This document shows, one piece after another, positions 1-10,102 of a DNA stretch of 21,467 nucleotides; the stretch's first letter is position 1; every line of letters begins with the position of its first letter. The position numbers were made by a program, and so were the translations under genes. Source of the DNA: Scedosporium boydii (Eukaryota; Ascomycota; Sordariomycetes; Microascales; Microascaceae); assembly GCA_002221725.1 (NCBI GenBank), contig NJFT01000373.1:1-21467 (forward strand), given 5' to 3'. Below the pieces are notes generated by a model. That model was not told where the DNA came from, ran no database searches, and saw only the letters and a list, made by a program, of their open reading frames with translations.

Positions 1-760
1 AAAAAGACATTTCTGGCAGCGTAGTTAGTATGGTCGAGTTGGCCGACGAGACAACCGATGCTGGGTAGGAGTACGAAACAGTCTAACTGTCGGCATTGCT
101 CCTGGGATCCTGGGATACGAGGTGAAGATTATATGTGCCTCCCCAAAGGAATTCCACGAGCCCATCCTCCCGAAGGTGGCCGGGTCATTGTGGTGGACAC
201 CAGGTCGCGGAGAACCGCGGCTCCTTGTATCACAATGGCGACAAGCTTGGAGGAGGTATTAAAGATTGGGCGGAGCCGCTCTCCTTGTAGGAGACCTTGC
301 CAATATTCCTACCTCGCTGCATGCATCCAAACTCCTCGACTGTCTCCTCAAAGGGAACACTTTGCTGATGTGCAGGGGATTGGGGTTACCCTGGTGGATA
401 AGCCCCATGACCCTAACGTGGATCTCTCTCGTCATCTCATCTGTGGTCATCTTCCGTGACAAGTCTTGTGCACGAGACGAGCAGTTGCGGTCGATCGTGT
501 CCCTCATACTGATCTCGATGACGATATCGTTCTCCTCGATGCATCACCAGGATTCGTGGAGCATGTCTTCAGTCAGCGAATTGGGCCACACACCCACACC
601 TCGCCCGCCTGTTGCCCGGACGGGTTCGGGGGCAAAGTTGGTCAATCGAGACGGGAACATGGCCCATGCCGTATTGTTCGACAAGGAAATCCCCCTTGGC
701 CTCGGTACCCACAGTGACGTAGATCTCGGTGCCAATATATCTGAGAGGCAGCCAGCCCAA
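1..760 (-). pseudogene. Highly reducing polyketide synthase fragment (enoylreductase + ketoreductase relic)
   Basis: Pieces of a type I reducing polyketide synthase can be read on the minus strand, in the normal domain order but in changing frames. From about 760 to 545 there is the second half of an enoylreductase, with YIGTEIYVTVGTEAKGDFL, then RATGGRG and NSLTEDMLHESW in another frame. A third frame (about 540-390) gives VIEISMRDTIDRN and VMGLIHQG. A further shift gives FEETVEEFGCMQRGRNIGKV, the end of that domain. The ketoreductase follows without its first half: VIQGAAVLRD, then GGTYNLHLVSQDP, then LDCFVLLPSIG and TNYAARN at the window edge. The ketoreductase nucleotide-binding glycine motif is missing, and the usual SS of the serine motif reads PS. 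At least four frame changes plus stops show it is dead. It continues past position 1, so the rest of the gene is not visible. Fragments of this kind are usually left by cluster decay or recombination. Confidence 0.82.
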
Positions 761-876
761 CTCCTCCCCAAGGCACTCGGCCAGTTTACGTCCGGTGCAG
801 TGTGTAGTTCAGTTCAGTTGCATTTTATCGAGTTGTATTTTGTCTATTATCCTATTATACAATCACTTAGGAAGTG

Positions 877-2060
877 CTATAATTTATAACGGTAGAAGCC
901 ATGCCCACTCTTCACACCTAAGCGGCCACTCCGGAGCAAGCTTTGGAGATACTCTCTCGGCTCGCTGGGGATGTTCCCCCGCGCGTCGGCATAGTGCTGT
1001 TCGATATCTAGAACAACATCCAAGCCCACAACATCCATCAACTCGAACGGACCTTTGGGTGTCTTCAGCACTCCCTTGAAGATGGCGTCAATCTCCTTGG
1101 GTGTCGCGACGCCTTCAGAGGCCGCGAGGAGGGCTTCCCTCTTGATCGCGGCCCAAATACTAAGAGCTGTTAGCCGTAGCTTTTGGGAGAGACAAACTGA
1201 CTCCGAGGGCAAGAGAAGGATAGTTGACAACCCACCGGTTGTAGAGGTAACCCATCGAGGGGGTCTTCACATGGAAAGGCAAGAAGCCGTGGGCTTTGCT
1301 TCTATCCAGTACGAGGGTGATACATGATGGGTCTGTTGTCTCATGGCCCATTACCTCGAGTTCTAGGCGGGTTGTCAGCCTGGAAAGTTGCCGCGTTATA
1401 TTCCAAACTTCTAGATTTCGCTTACCTGGTGTTTCTGGAGGCCAGTCTAACCGGGGTTTGTCCTCTCCGCTTAGCGACGTGGTTCATATTCCACCGGGCC
1501 GTTCCAAGTACTTACATGAATGAGCACTGAGAAACCGCCGTTCATTCTTCAAGGTCAAGGTTTCCAAAATCTCCGAACAGGTGTAGCTGCTAGAATTCGA
1601 GGCAATGATGACTTCGTCGGCGGCAAGAGAATCGAGCTCCGCGATGACCTTTCTCTTGAGCTGAAGTTGTTCGGGAACGCACTACCCAAGTCAGTACTAC
1701 CCAACATTAAGATTTTCTTTTTCCACCTTTTCCTCACCTCCACAACTAGCCATGCTGTTTGGAGAGCAGCACTCAAGTCGTCCGGGAAATGAGTGACGAT
1801 CTCGCCCCATCGGCGAGGTTTGCGAGAAGCCGCAGATCGGAATCCTTCTATGACTTTATGACTGCCCTCAAGTTGGCTGGCTTGAGCATCCACCAAATGA
1901 ACATCATGCCCCGTGCTAGACCACTACGAGTAAGTGTATGAGAATCTAAACGGATTTCCTGTAACAGCTTCGGTGTTCGTACCATGTACGCCAGACGGCA
2001 ACCTTGTGTGCCGGCGCCGACGATGGCGACAGAGGTTCGGGGGCCAGCTCCGAGCGCCAT
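877..2060 (-). CDS. 3-hydroxyacyl-CoA dehydrogenase family protein (six exons)
   Basis: Exons, from the start: 1983-2060, 1738-1923, 1516-1681, 1426-1446, 1236-1362, 877-1159, giving 286 residues in one open frame. It should oxidise a 3-hydroxyacyl-CoA or a related 3-hydroxy acid with NAD. The N-terminal Rossmann fold has GAGTQG at about residues 15-20 and an acidic residue after strand 2 (VHLVDAQ), favouring NAD over NADP. ASNSSS lies near 115-120. H142 and E153 fit the catalytic His-Glu pair. The C-terminal helical domain carries IWAAIKREALLAASEG and DVVGLDVVLDIE and ends in GVKSGHGFYRY. Length suits the single-function short form. Introns are 53-76 bp; intron 2 has a CTGAC branch site just before its TAG. 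Exon 4 is only 21 nt but is needed to keep frame and the conserved WPPETP. The start is the first Met before the glycine motif. Two TCGGATCCGA palindromes lie 176 and 287 bp upstream. The substrate cannot be told; carnitine-like or lambda-crystallin-like relatives are possible. Confidence 0.9.
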
Positions 2061-2235
2061 GTTGCCTGAGAGAATGAGAGAAGGGGGAAAGTAATGAAAG
2101 CCAGAATATCCTCGATGAATGTTGAGTAAGTAAATAACGAAATAACGATGAAAGAAGCTTAAGTACTAACACAATAACACGATGCAAAGAAGTCAGGCGG
2201 CCTTGTAACATCTCCTGGTGTTTTCTTGGCCTTTA

Positions 2236-2245
2236 TCGGATCCGA
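2236..2245. promoter_or_regulatory. TCGGATCCGA palindrome, copy 1
   Basis: A perfect 10-bp palindrome made of inverted CGG triplets two bases apart (CGG-AT-CCG). It lies 176 bp upstream of the dehydrogenase start codon. Zn(II)2Cys6 dimers bind paired CGG triplets, and a gene for such a protein is next door. The flank reads TATCGGATCCGACTT, shared with the copy at 9813. Binding is inferred. Confidence 0.6.
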
Positions 2246-2346
2246 CTTCTGTGGATCTTCCGCTGAACTGCACTACGTCTCGTGGCTTGGTTCGCATTCC
2301 TTGGCAATTTCCCTCCCCACACTTCAAGTTTGGGGAAAAACGCCCG

Positions 2347-2356
2347 TCGGATCCGA
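2347..2356. promoter_or_regulatory. TCGGATCCGA palindrome, copy 2
   Basis: A second exact copy, 111 bp from the first and 287 bp upstream of the dehydrogenase start codon. Paired sites in one promoter fit cooperative binding by a Zn(II)2Cys6 regulator, but that is inference. Confidence 0.6.
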
Positions 2357-2846
2357 TCACTCGGTAAGCGCCCAAGACATTTCCAGCTTGGTACAGGTAA
2401 CACTATAAACACCGGGGCGTTTTTCCCATCAGCCCGTGAGAGACACGTCAGAAAACTTCTTCCGCACTGCGGAAACCCGAAGGTGGTATTGGATGTAATG
2501 TCACATACCCGGGACGCCGTTCGAGCGGGGAGCCACGACTAGGATGTGTTATGCGTTGTAGTGCATCTACTTCTCATCTTAAGCGAGACGTGAATATATG
2601 TAAGATAGCACCGATCCCACGTAGTAGCTTGTGGACCCGAGGGTCGTGTGCAGCATTTGGGCTGGTACGTGGCTCACTGGACTGCAGCTAGCCGCAGCTG
2701 AGCTTCGCGCTTCGCCATGTGCGATATTAAGCTTATATTGTGTTGCTTTACGTGGATACCTTGGGTATGGTACCGTGATAAAGCAGAAGATACCTTATGT
2801 TACATAGATATTTACATATATGTAGTAATTGACAATAGCTCTACAG

Positions 2847-5098
2847 TCAAATGCGGTCTGGCATAGTAGAAGAGAACTTGACTCTGGCAGCCTGCACAGA
2901 TTTCGAGCTCTGGGGCAGGTGACTCAAAGTGAGCTCCAGCGTCGACAAAAGGCTCCGATATGTTTCCTCGGCGATTTTCCCGACGCCAAAGTCGCGATCG
3001 ATAGCTTTGCGCATCAGTTGCACACCCGCCACAACATGGTGAGGATACGGGTCGATCGACAGCAGAGGGACGATGCGAGTCGGACTGCCGACGAGCGCCA
3101 TCTCCGAATCGGAGTCTCGTTTCAGAATCACCGTCGTGTGGAGGCCAAAAGCCAGAGTGTTCATCACTGTGATTTCCGTATTGCTGCTTATCTCTGCTAG
3201 ATCCGCGAGCAGATCGTGGCGATCTGTGGCCTCGATGACGTCGACGAGCATGAGTATGCTGAGATGATAATGAAGCATGAGGGAAACTATACTTTGATTA
3301 ATTTCATTAATTTCCGACGCCATAATCGACTAGACTTTTGTGTGTGTGTGTATATATATACCACTTACACCAGCGTAGTTTCGTCTGTTGACCGAGAAAT
3401 TGCAACCGTTTGTGGCATTCGTCGAGCGGCTGACGATAGATGGCGTTGAACTCCCTAATTGAGTCGAGGACAGCGGTGAACGCCCGGCGCACCTCAGACT
3501 CGCTGTGACCATCTCTGACGGCCTCCTTGAAGATGGCCGTCAACTTCCACCCAAGGAGCTTCCAAGAAGCTCCGGCGGCGATGATCTGGTTCGCCCTCTC
3601 GTCGTTGATCTCAACGTTTTCTCGACGCCAACTGTCCGCGGTTTCCCTAAACACCTTGGAACACGTCCTGACTAGCCGCCAGGGGAGCTCGTGCTCGAAG
3701 CCGAACAGGCCCGAAGAGAGCAGCGGCCTGCAGTTCAGGGTTAGCGATGCAGAGGTGTCGAAGGTCAGCGCCGCCCAGTACGCGGTGCTCTCGGCATTGA
3801 TGAATCCGGACGTATCCATCGCGTCTTCCGTCGTGGCGGGCATCCTCCTCTGGGTTTCCAGCAACGGAGAAACTTTGGAGCCGTTGAATTGGAGGTATCT
3901 TTGCCTCGCTCTCAGGGTTTGCACCTGCTGCAGCGCTGCGTGAACACAAGCTTGGCCTGAAATGCCGTCCGCCTCCTCATCCTCTGAAATGCCGGATGGG
4001 ATGGGTGTCAAGGCAAAGAGAAACAAAGACAGCATGGATCGGTAGGACGGCCGATTGATGATTCGAAGCATGTCCCTCCGAGCATATCTCCAAAGCGCTC
4101 GTACCACAGCACAGTGATCGAACCCTGGTGGGGCGCTGGGAGAGGTGACGGGTAGCCATCTTGCTGAGAAGGCGGCAATGGTGCTCTGCAGGGAATACTC
4201 GCACTTCTGATCCTGCTTGCTTTTCTCCTGCTCGTCCGTGTCGCCGGCCGCAAGGTGCTGGTCGTTGAGGGCGGACTCGGCCATCCATTGATCGAGATGG
4301 CGGCACAAGTCAGAGATGCTCACATATTTGTGGGCGAGATGGTCTTGGCCGAACCTAATAACATTGTTGGCCTCAAAACACAATTTCCCGAACCGTGTGC
4401 AAGGGAGAGACGTTTAGGTTTGCTTACGAAAATGGACAGCTGTATCTGCCCATCCATGACCCGAAAACGGCCTCGAACCATTCTCTGTAGAGTGTTTGGA
4501 GCCGATTGGAATCTACTTCGCTGAGGACACCGGCACCAGTATCCCGAGGCGTGACGATTAAGCAGGTTGGCGATGGCGGAACAAGTGGTGACGGCGACGG
4601 GTCCGAAGCTAATACTAACGTCGCCTCGCTCTCTACTTCGATGCTGCTTCTGCCGGAGACAGCGTGGAGCCAGGCTCGCGAATGTGTCTCCACTGTAACA
4701 TCAACATCCGCGCCACTGCTCCTCTGAATTGACGATGTATCACTTGGGGAATGGGATGCGACTCCACGGCGTCTCTTGCCTCGTGCTCCGCTCGACACGC
4801 CTGTTTTGACGCCTTGCAACCACTATATACACCCAGAGCCAGCCAGGAAACAGGCAGCCAAGTCAGCTGTATTACTTGAAACGTTCGTGATGAGCCTTAT
4901 CGTGGGAGGTTTTCCCTTCATAGTTCATACCCTGAATGTGCATGGTCGGTTCCGGTTGCGGCATCGGGTGCAGGGCTCAGACGACTGGCTGCTGCTGCCG
5001 GGGTTGGGAGCCGAGCCGTCGCAAGCAACACGCGATCTGCGGCATTCGTCGCAACTGGAGAACTGGGTCCTGCGTGTTACGAGCCGCCCACTGGGCAT
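2847..5098 (-). CDS. Zn(II)2Cys6 fungal transcription factor (four exons)
   Basis: Exons, from the start: 4931-5098, 4428-4822, 3369-4354, 2847-3286, giving 662 residues. Exon 1 holds the whole binuclear zinc cluster, C16-x2-C19-x6-C26-x16-C43-x2-C46-x6-C53, so the protein should bind CGG-type sites in the nucleus. The C26-C43 loop is 16 residues, much longer than the usual 5-9, and is rich in Ser, Pro and Gly. A low-complexity Ser/Arg/Asp linker (about residues 60-140) follows. The remaining 500 or so residues are mainly helical and resemble the middle and C-terminal regions of fungal pathway regulators, with RYSCPFSFGQDHL at the exon 2/3 junction and LMLHYHLSILMLVDVIEATD at the start of exon 4. 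Splice choices are fixed by frame: the last intron ends at AGTATAG, since earlier AGs put the next exon out of frame. The start is the first Met after an in-frame stop. A CGGATCCG site 105 bp upstream suggests autoregulation. Its position between two genes with the same sites marks it as the likely local regulator. Confidence 0.9.
3339..3360. repeat. (GT)n(AT)n microsatellite inside an intron
   Basis: A run of about five GT units followed by about five TA units lies within the third intron of the transcription-factor gene (3287-3368). It may vary in length between strains but does not touch coding sequence. Confidence 0.8.
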
Positions 5099-6837
5099 TC
5101 TTCTTAGGGTTTCGCTGAAGGCGGATCTTGTGATCTTGTGTGGGGCTCAATTGACGAGAAGAAAAAAAGGGATGGGAGGATGAACAGATTCAGAATCAGA
5201 ATCGGATCCGGAGAAAGTTTACTCTACTGCGGAGGCTCTTCCGCAAATTGAGGGGGGCGGTTGAGTGGGCAAAAATATACGAGAAACTTTGGGGGTCAGC
5301 TTTCGAGCCTCTCGGAACCGACAGCAGCCACGTTTTTGTCCCTTGGAATGATTGCGGGCAGATATGTGCGGGGTAAAGCTTGATCCTAAGTTTCCTCCAG
5401 GTTTCCTTAGTCTGGGACTTTGGGGTAATGATCGACATGGGTGCCATCCACATCCATCCACGCTACGGCCTAGCTGCCCCCTACCGCTGCCCGCCGACGG
5501 CAGCCATGGCCCATCACCCCCGCAGTACCCCATGTTCACAGACATCAGCGCCCTGGAGCTCGCCCTAAGACGCTCCATGACCCCCCCTTCCAGGTCCTCT
5601 TCGCCGGGAAAAGTCCGACCCGTTAGCCCGTCCTACCAATCACCAACAACAGCATCCTGTGGGCAGCATGACTTCGCATCTCTTTGCAGAAGTGGTCGAC
5701 CCACCTCAAATGACTAGAGAAGGACCTTGAATCGGCACTAAAAAAGAGGTGTGGGTGGTGGCACTGGTGGAGAACAGATCAATGTCTTCCCCGCATCACT
5801 GTGGTGCAAACCGGGTGCCCGACCGATCGGGATCAAAAGCTGCATATCGAAGGGGTCTTCGGGCTAGTGCTGTTTACTCGGCATATTATTGAAGGGGACA
5901 GATATCCCAAGGAGTCTGGTGCCTTGAATGCTATTATCGGCGCTTCTTCTACTTGCGTGATATGGAGCCAGGCGCACGGGGACTTGGTATTTTAACATAG
6001 CCTTCCTGCATAAATCTACATGAAGATATCTGGGGGTGATGGGTAGAGGGCGGACAATGTGCTCTACTCCCTTTGCTCGGCCATGCGATGCGCTTAGACA
6101 ACAGCTCAAGACCTGTAGGTAGGGGCGACAGCTTTAAAGAGGTCTCATGCATGCATATCCGTTAATTATTCTCCTCGGAATGGAATATTCGTCACACCCA
6201 TATATCGTACAGTTCTTATAATGATATTATTTTGCGGAGACAAGAATACTGATGTCTTGTCAATCCAGGTCTTCCTCTGGGTCATGTTGGTCGTTAGATT
6301 ACTCGTTGAGAGTTCAGAAAACGGCGATGACTTCACTAGCTTCTATTTATAGCACCCTGAGGCGTGAGCTATGCTCCAAGACTTCTCCTTCCACTTTTCG
6401 ATGGTAGTCTGGTCCAGATGGCGAGACCGCATGGCAGGCATACGCGCGAGCTTCCAGCAGTGAATGAGAAGACAGCAAATCTTCTCTCGTGGCGGTGAGG
6501 ACGTGAAGTTGACATTGGCTTTACGTAAATGAGAAGTTGACCAGGCTGGGGCTGAAGCGTGGTACCAAAGATTCGTCCATCATGGGCTGTTGCCATTGGC
6601 TAAGTGCATGTCGCGCCTGGCCGAATTCGATATTCAGCCACCTCCCCATCCAGAGGAGCGAGCGAATTATCACAGCACCCGCGACCGCTTCCAGCCACCA
6701 GAAGGCAGTAACCAGTGGCCGGACTACGTCGAGGCTTCCTCGGGCCGAGATACCTGTCGCTATATGCTGTCCTTGGCAATATTCATCGATGAAAAATACG
6801 CTTCCAGTACCACACCTTTACAGTCGAATGGGTCAGA
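5099..6837. other. Intergenic region between two oppositely transcribed genes
   Basis: This 1.7 kb separates the start of the minus-strand regulator from the start of the plus-strand membrane-protein gene, so it holds both promoters. A CGGATCCG element sits close to the regulator. Open frames here are short, overlap each other on both strands and show no family motif. An unrecognised decayed gene cannot be excluded around 6370-6840, where several frames stay open. Confidence 0.5.
5202..5211. promoter_or_regulatory. CGGATCCG element upstream of the regulator (9 of 10 palindrome bases)
   Basis: TCGGATCCGG keeps the full CGG-AT-CCG core with one outer base changed. It lies 104 bp upstream of the transcription-factor start codon, where feedback control by the gene's own product would act. 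That the regulator binds it is inference. Confidence 0.55.
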
Positions 6838-8838
6838 ATGACGGCGACAAGAAGCCAGGACGAGAACGGAGCAGCAAATGCGCTACCTAGGGAGCCGCCA
6901 AAAAGGCGTTTTTGGATTCGCGGTGTCAGCTGCGTTATCGCACCTCCGGTTATCACTGGCTATTATATCTGGACCTATGCTCAGTTCATTCACGCCTCGA
7001 AAGCCGGTCGGGACGAGAACTCGCCAACTCCCGATGGGAGACATATCTGGTGGTCGTGGTTCATTCTTGGAGCTTTGGGGTTGAACATCTCCGAGTATGC
7101 TCTTGCAGGTGTTGAGGCGGGTATGCTCACGGTACCCAGGTTCGGGGCCTTGAATGTCGACCAGCTGCTTCTGCACCGGGATAGATCTTGGAGCAGGATA
7201 AGTGAGTGGCCGAACGCGGTGCTGTTGGTGTTTAGAAAATGGAATCGATTGCGACTGGCAACGTCGCCAGTGTGGCTCCCTCTCTTCGCAGTCAGCGTAT
7301 TATCCTGGGCATTTCCACTCACTGGTCTCACGATGGACACTAAAGATGCCTTCAAACCGGGACAAGTCCGAGGAGTGAATGTTGTCGGCGCTAACGAAGA
7401 GACCTTCAATCATCGAAATGCTACAGAGATGCTCGCTGCCGCCTACAGAATATGGGGCAAGCGAGAGGAGGAAGCTCTCCCAAGAAATGCGGTGTTTTAC
7501 TCTGAGCATAGGACTGGAGTCTTCAACATATCTGGAGGGAACACCCTTTCGCGGAGTGCCGAGGAGCCGATATTTCTTGCCCCGCAGGCCGAACTCCCAG
7601 TCCACGGTGAGAAAGCCTGGGGTCTGTTGTGCAAGTATCGCTGCGAGATGGTTACTGAGCTCGCCAGATTTGAACTCCTGAGCCGACGCATAAACTCCTC
7701 GGCGGAGAGCTCTTATCTCTACGGCCCCAAGGAGGGAGCCTGGGATGATCCAAAACTCAGCAAGTTTCGGTACCCGCCTCCTCACGTGTTCTATCGCATC
7801 GCCGACCACCCTAAAGCTACTATATCTGTACTCAGCTTAACAAGTGAAGGTGCCGTCCTAGAGATTGCCCTCAGCCAGGGAATTGAAGCCCTTCGGAGCG
7901 CCGAGCGCGGTTACACGACAGGGTCCTGGTGGGACGAGGATATCCTTGAGGCTGTGCTGTGGCAGGACCCCAGGAAGTGGTTATTCGAAGAATCGCTGTG
8001 GTATAGAAATACGATCATTGACTTAGAGGGAGAGTATTTTCTTCGAAAGAAAGTCGGGGGCACCCCCAACACCCCTCTTTGGGCCTACGGCGTGCAGTGC
8101 AAATCTTCTTCAGCGGTTGGCACCGCAACACTCGATGGTTTCTCGGGGACATTCCGCGATTTTCAACCTGGAGGAGTGCCTCTTTACCGTGTAGTGGAAG
8201 GGGGGTCGGTGAGAGTCACACAAAGTTTACCTCGTTTGGGAAACGCCGTTCCAGCCATGTTCCTCCCGGGGTTCGGCGCAGAGATAAACGAAACGCTGCA
8301 GTACGAACGCTATCGTAGGCTGATAGCCAAGGAAGATGAGCCAATATCAACTAACTTTACGTACTTTGAGGTACCTAACCCTGGGGATGTGCTGAGTGAC
8401 CTTTTCTTGGAATGGGAGGATACTCTTAGGGAAGTGGCGGGGCTACGTGGAGAGAGAGCATTCACCACCGACCAATCCACTATTACACTACTGTGGTCAC
8501 TGGCCGCCTCTGACCTCCAGAGTGTACTCGAAGCGGTATACAGAGCGAATGCTCTAGCACTCATGTATCACGATAGAGCCGCATTTGGTAATTCGTGGTT
8601 TCATGAGTGGCTGAGACCTGCGGAGCCCTGGGCGCAGCTGGTGCCCGTGGAAGGTTCGAAGGGCATGCCAGTCGTCCTCGTGTTAGTGATGTTGATACTT
8701 TGGGCGTTGGGATGCATGATTCTCGGTATCATTTACGGGTTTAGGGAGAGATGGGACGCATATTTCACCACACGGAGTATGTATTGGTATTGTGTTAAAC
8801 TCGCTGGAGTCGATCCAGTCGAGGTGTTCGGATCCTGA
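6838..8838 (+). CDS. Membrane protein of unknown function with a large, probably luminal or extracellular domain
   Basis: One uninterrupted frame of 666 residues; the family is not recognised. Hydrophobic segments at about 28-48, 70-93 and 143-165 come first, and a strong one at about 609-633 lies near the C terminus. Between them is a hydrophilic domain of about 440 residues. It has five N-glycosylation sequons (NAT at 194, NIS at 230, NSS at 286, NET at 484, NFT at 506) and many tryptophans. C265 and C269 could pair. The sequons suggest this domain faces the secretory lumen or cell exterior, with the short tail after 633 in the cytoplasm. An odd number of N-terminal segments, with a cytoplasmic N terminus (PPKRR just before segment 1), agrees with that. 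The first Met follows a short leaderless N terminus; no better start was seen. It is separated from the MFS gene by 1.65 kb and has no CGGATCCG site upstream, so it need not belong with that gene. Confidence 0.75.
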   Translation: MTATRSQDENGAANALPREPPKRRFWIRGVSCVIAPPVITGYYIWTYAQFIHASKAGRDENSPTPDGRHIWWSWFILGALGLNISEYALAGVEAGMLTVPRFGALNVDQLLLHRDRSWSRISEWPNAVLLVFRKWNRLRLATSPVWLPLFAVSVLSWAFPLTGLTMDTKDAFKPGQVRGVNVVGANEETFNHRNATEMLAAAYRIWGKREEEALPRNAVFYSEHRTGVFNISGGNTLSRSAEEPIFLAPQAELPVHGEKAWGLLCKYRCEMVTELARFELLSRRINSSAESSYLYGPKEGAWDDPKLSKFRYPPPHVFYRIADHPKATISVLSLTSEGAVLEIALSQGIEALRSAERGYTTGSWWDEDILEAVLWQDPRKWLFEESLWYRNTIIDLEGEYFLRKKVGGTPNTPLWAYGVQCKSSSAVGTATLDGFSGTFRDFQPGGVPLYRVVEGGSVRVTQSLPRLGNAVPAMFLPGFGAEINETLQYERYRRLIAKEDEPISTNFTYFEVPNPGDVLSDLFLEWEDTLREVAGLRGERAFTTDQSTITLLWSLAASDLQSVLEAVYRANALALMYHDRAAFGNSWFHEWLRPAEPWAQLVPVEGSKGMPVVLVLVMLILWALGCMILGIIYGFRERWDAYFTTRSMYWYCVKLAGVDPVEVFGS

Positions 8839-9333
8839 TGTGGTCATCTCGGGTACTTGCACGGCAGCCATTCGTTTGTGCTTTGCTATATAATCTACTA
8901 GCGATTTCAGTCACGATGAACTTCAGTCACTTCATGATTTATGAATCATGTCCTACCCCACATCGGTAGAAGGTCTGCGTGACCGTGCTTGCACTCGATG
9001 CTCAAAACGGTTAGTGTGCTAGTGTGGGCGAGCACGAAAAAAGAGGGTATTTGTCTCCTGAAAGAGGAAATGGGTTCAGTTAAGGTCGGAAATCTTCTTC
9101 TCGTGGCTGGGCTATAGCACTCGGGGCTTAGCTGCAAGCAGGGTTAGGGTTCCCTCATTCCGCTTTAGAGATCGAAGTTGGGCTCGACGGTCGTAAAAAA
9201 AACAAGGCCGTCCACCTCAAACGAAATGAGATGGCGAGTCCTAGTACGCCATATTTCTTTAGATCCCCTACCTCCGAGGCCCAGGACACGCCTGGCGGGG
9301 GACCTTTGTTAAAGACCTTCCCAATTGGGTTCT

Positions 9334-9360
9334 GAGTGAGACGAGTGAGACGAGCGAGGC
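9334..9360. repeat. Three 9-bp tandem units (GAGTGAGAC-like)
   Basis: GAGTGAGAC occurs twice in a row, followed by the imperfect unit GAGCGAGGC. No function is evident. Confidence 0.7.
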
Positions 9361-9513
9361 GCCAGGCGTGGAGGCCAACTTGTGGGGCAGCGAGTGGGTT
9401 GCTGCAACAATGGTATCGGCAGTGGAGAAGTAGTCGAAAGTAGTCGACTGCCCGCATTTTTGGTTGTCTAACCTGGCCTAGCCCTGGCCTGGGCTGACGG
9501 TCCAGATCAATCG

Positions 9514-9530
9514 GATGCGATGCGATGCGA
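9514..9530. repeat. Three GATGC tandem units
   Basis: GATGC is repeated three times directly, followed by GA. It is a short low-complexity tract in non-coding DNA. Confidence 0.7.
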
Positions 9531-9731
9531 CTTCAAGCTCTTCCACGTGGCGTACCGTACCGATCATGTCAAACTGGTCAGGCCGTCAGCCACGGAAGAA
9601 GGGTTCGCCCGAACTACCCCATCTGGGACCAGCCAAAGGAAGCCTTTTCCTCGATTGGGAAGTACTTCGTAAAATCAAGGCAATCCATGGGTTCTTGCCC
9701 TGAAATTCAGTCGTTGGAGTCGTCCAACAGA

Positions 9732-9741
9732 TCGGATCCGA
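9732..9741. promoter_or_regulatory. TCGGATCCGA palindrome, copy 3
   Basis: Exact copy, about 750 bp upstream of the MFS transporter start. It is followed within 20 bp by three GGATC motifs (CCGGATC, AGGATC, AGGATCC), which may be partial half-sites. Confidence 0.55.
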
Positions 9742-9812
9742 TGCCGGATCAGGATCAGGATCCCTGTTCATTGCGACCCACCTTGGATGTCGACGTCGTT
9801 GTGCTGGGATTA

Positions 9813-9822
9813 TCGGATCCGA
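9813..9822. promoter_or_regulatory. TCGGATCCGA palindrome, copy 4
   Basis: Exact copy, about 670 bp upstream of the MFS transporter start and 81 bp after copy 3. It shares the longer context ATCGGATCCGACTT with the copy at 2236. Confidence 0.55.
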
Positions 9823-10102
9823 CTTGCATATCCTGGGGCCGCCAAAAAACCAAAGAAGATGCCGACGATGTGTTAGTGTTGAGTTCGTGGTGTGATGAGT
9901 GATACAATTTAGAAGATAATGGGCTGGTTGATAATAATTCTGTTGAAGCTTACGCGGACCCGTGCTCCGTATGGTCGAGGGGGTAATCGGAAGCAGGAAT
10001 TTAAGGAGGAAGGGCCACTTTAACGTGAGTATCTCCAATCGAGTTTGCCCTGTTCTGTGCCCTGTGTGTGAGATGGAGCCGCACAATTTCTGCTGGATGA
10101 TA

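Larger units (their letters stand above)
2061..2846. other. Intergenic region: dehydrogenase promoter and regulator 3' side
   Basis: No coding sequence is supported here; the open frames are short and lack recognisable motifs. The part next to 2060 is the promoter of the 3-hydroxyacyl-CoA dehydrogenase and contains the palindromes at 2236 and 2347. The part next to 2847 is AT-rich and holds the 3' end of the transcription-factor gene. Confidence 0.6.

Noticed and set aside
266..889. 207-codon open frame on the plus strand
   Set aside because: It lies opposite the polyketide synthase relic, whose motifs are clear on the minus strand. The plus-strand translation has no recognisable motif.
3527..3943. 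138-codon plus-strand frame
   Set aside because: It lies antisense to exon 3 of the transcription-factor gene, which has strong protein signal. This is a shadow frame.
5234..5248. AAATTGAGGGG, complementary to CCCCTCAATTT near 14946
   Set aside because: A match of about 11 bp between distant non-coding sites, without other shared sequence, is too weak to call a paired transposon end.
9139..9154. GGGTTAGGGTT, resembling the telomere repeat
   Set aside because: Only about two units in the middle of the window, with no array; most likely chance.
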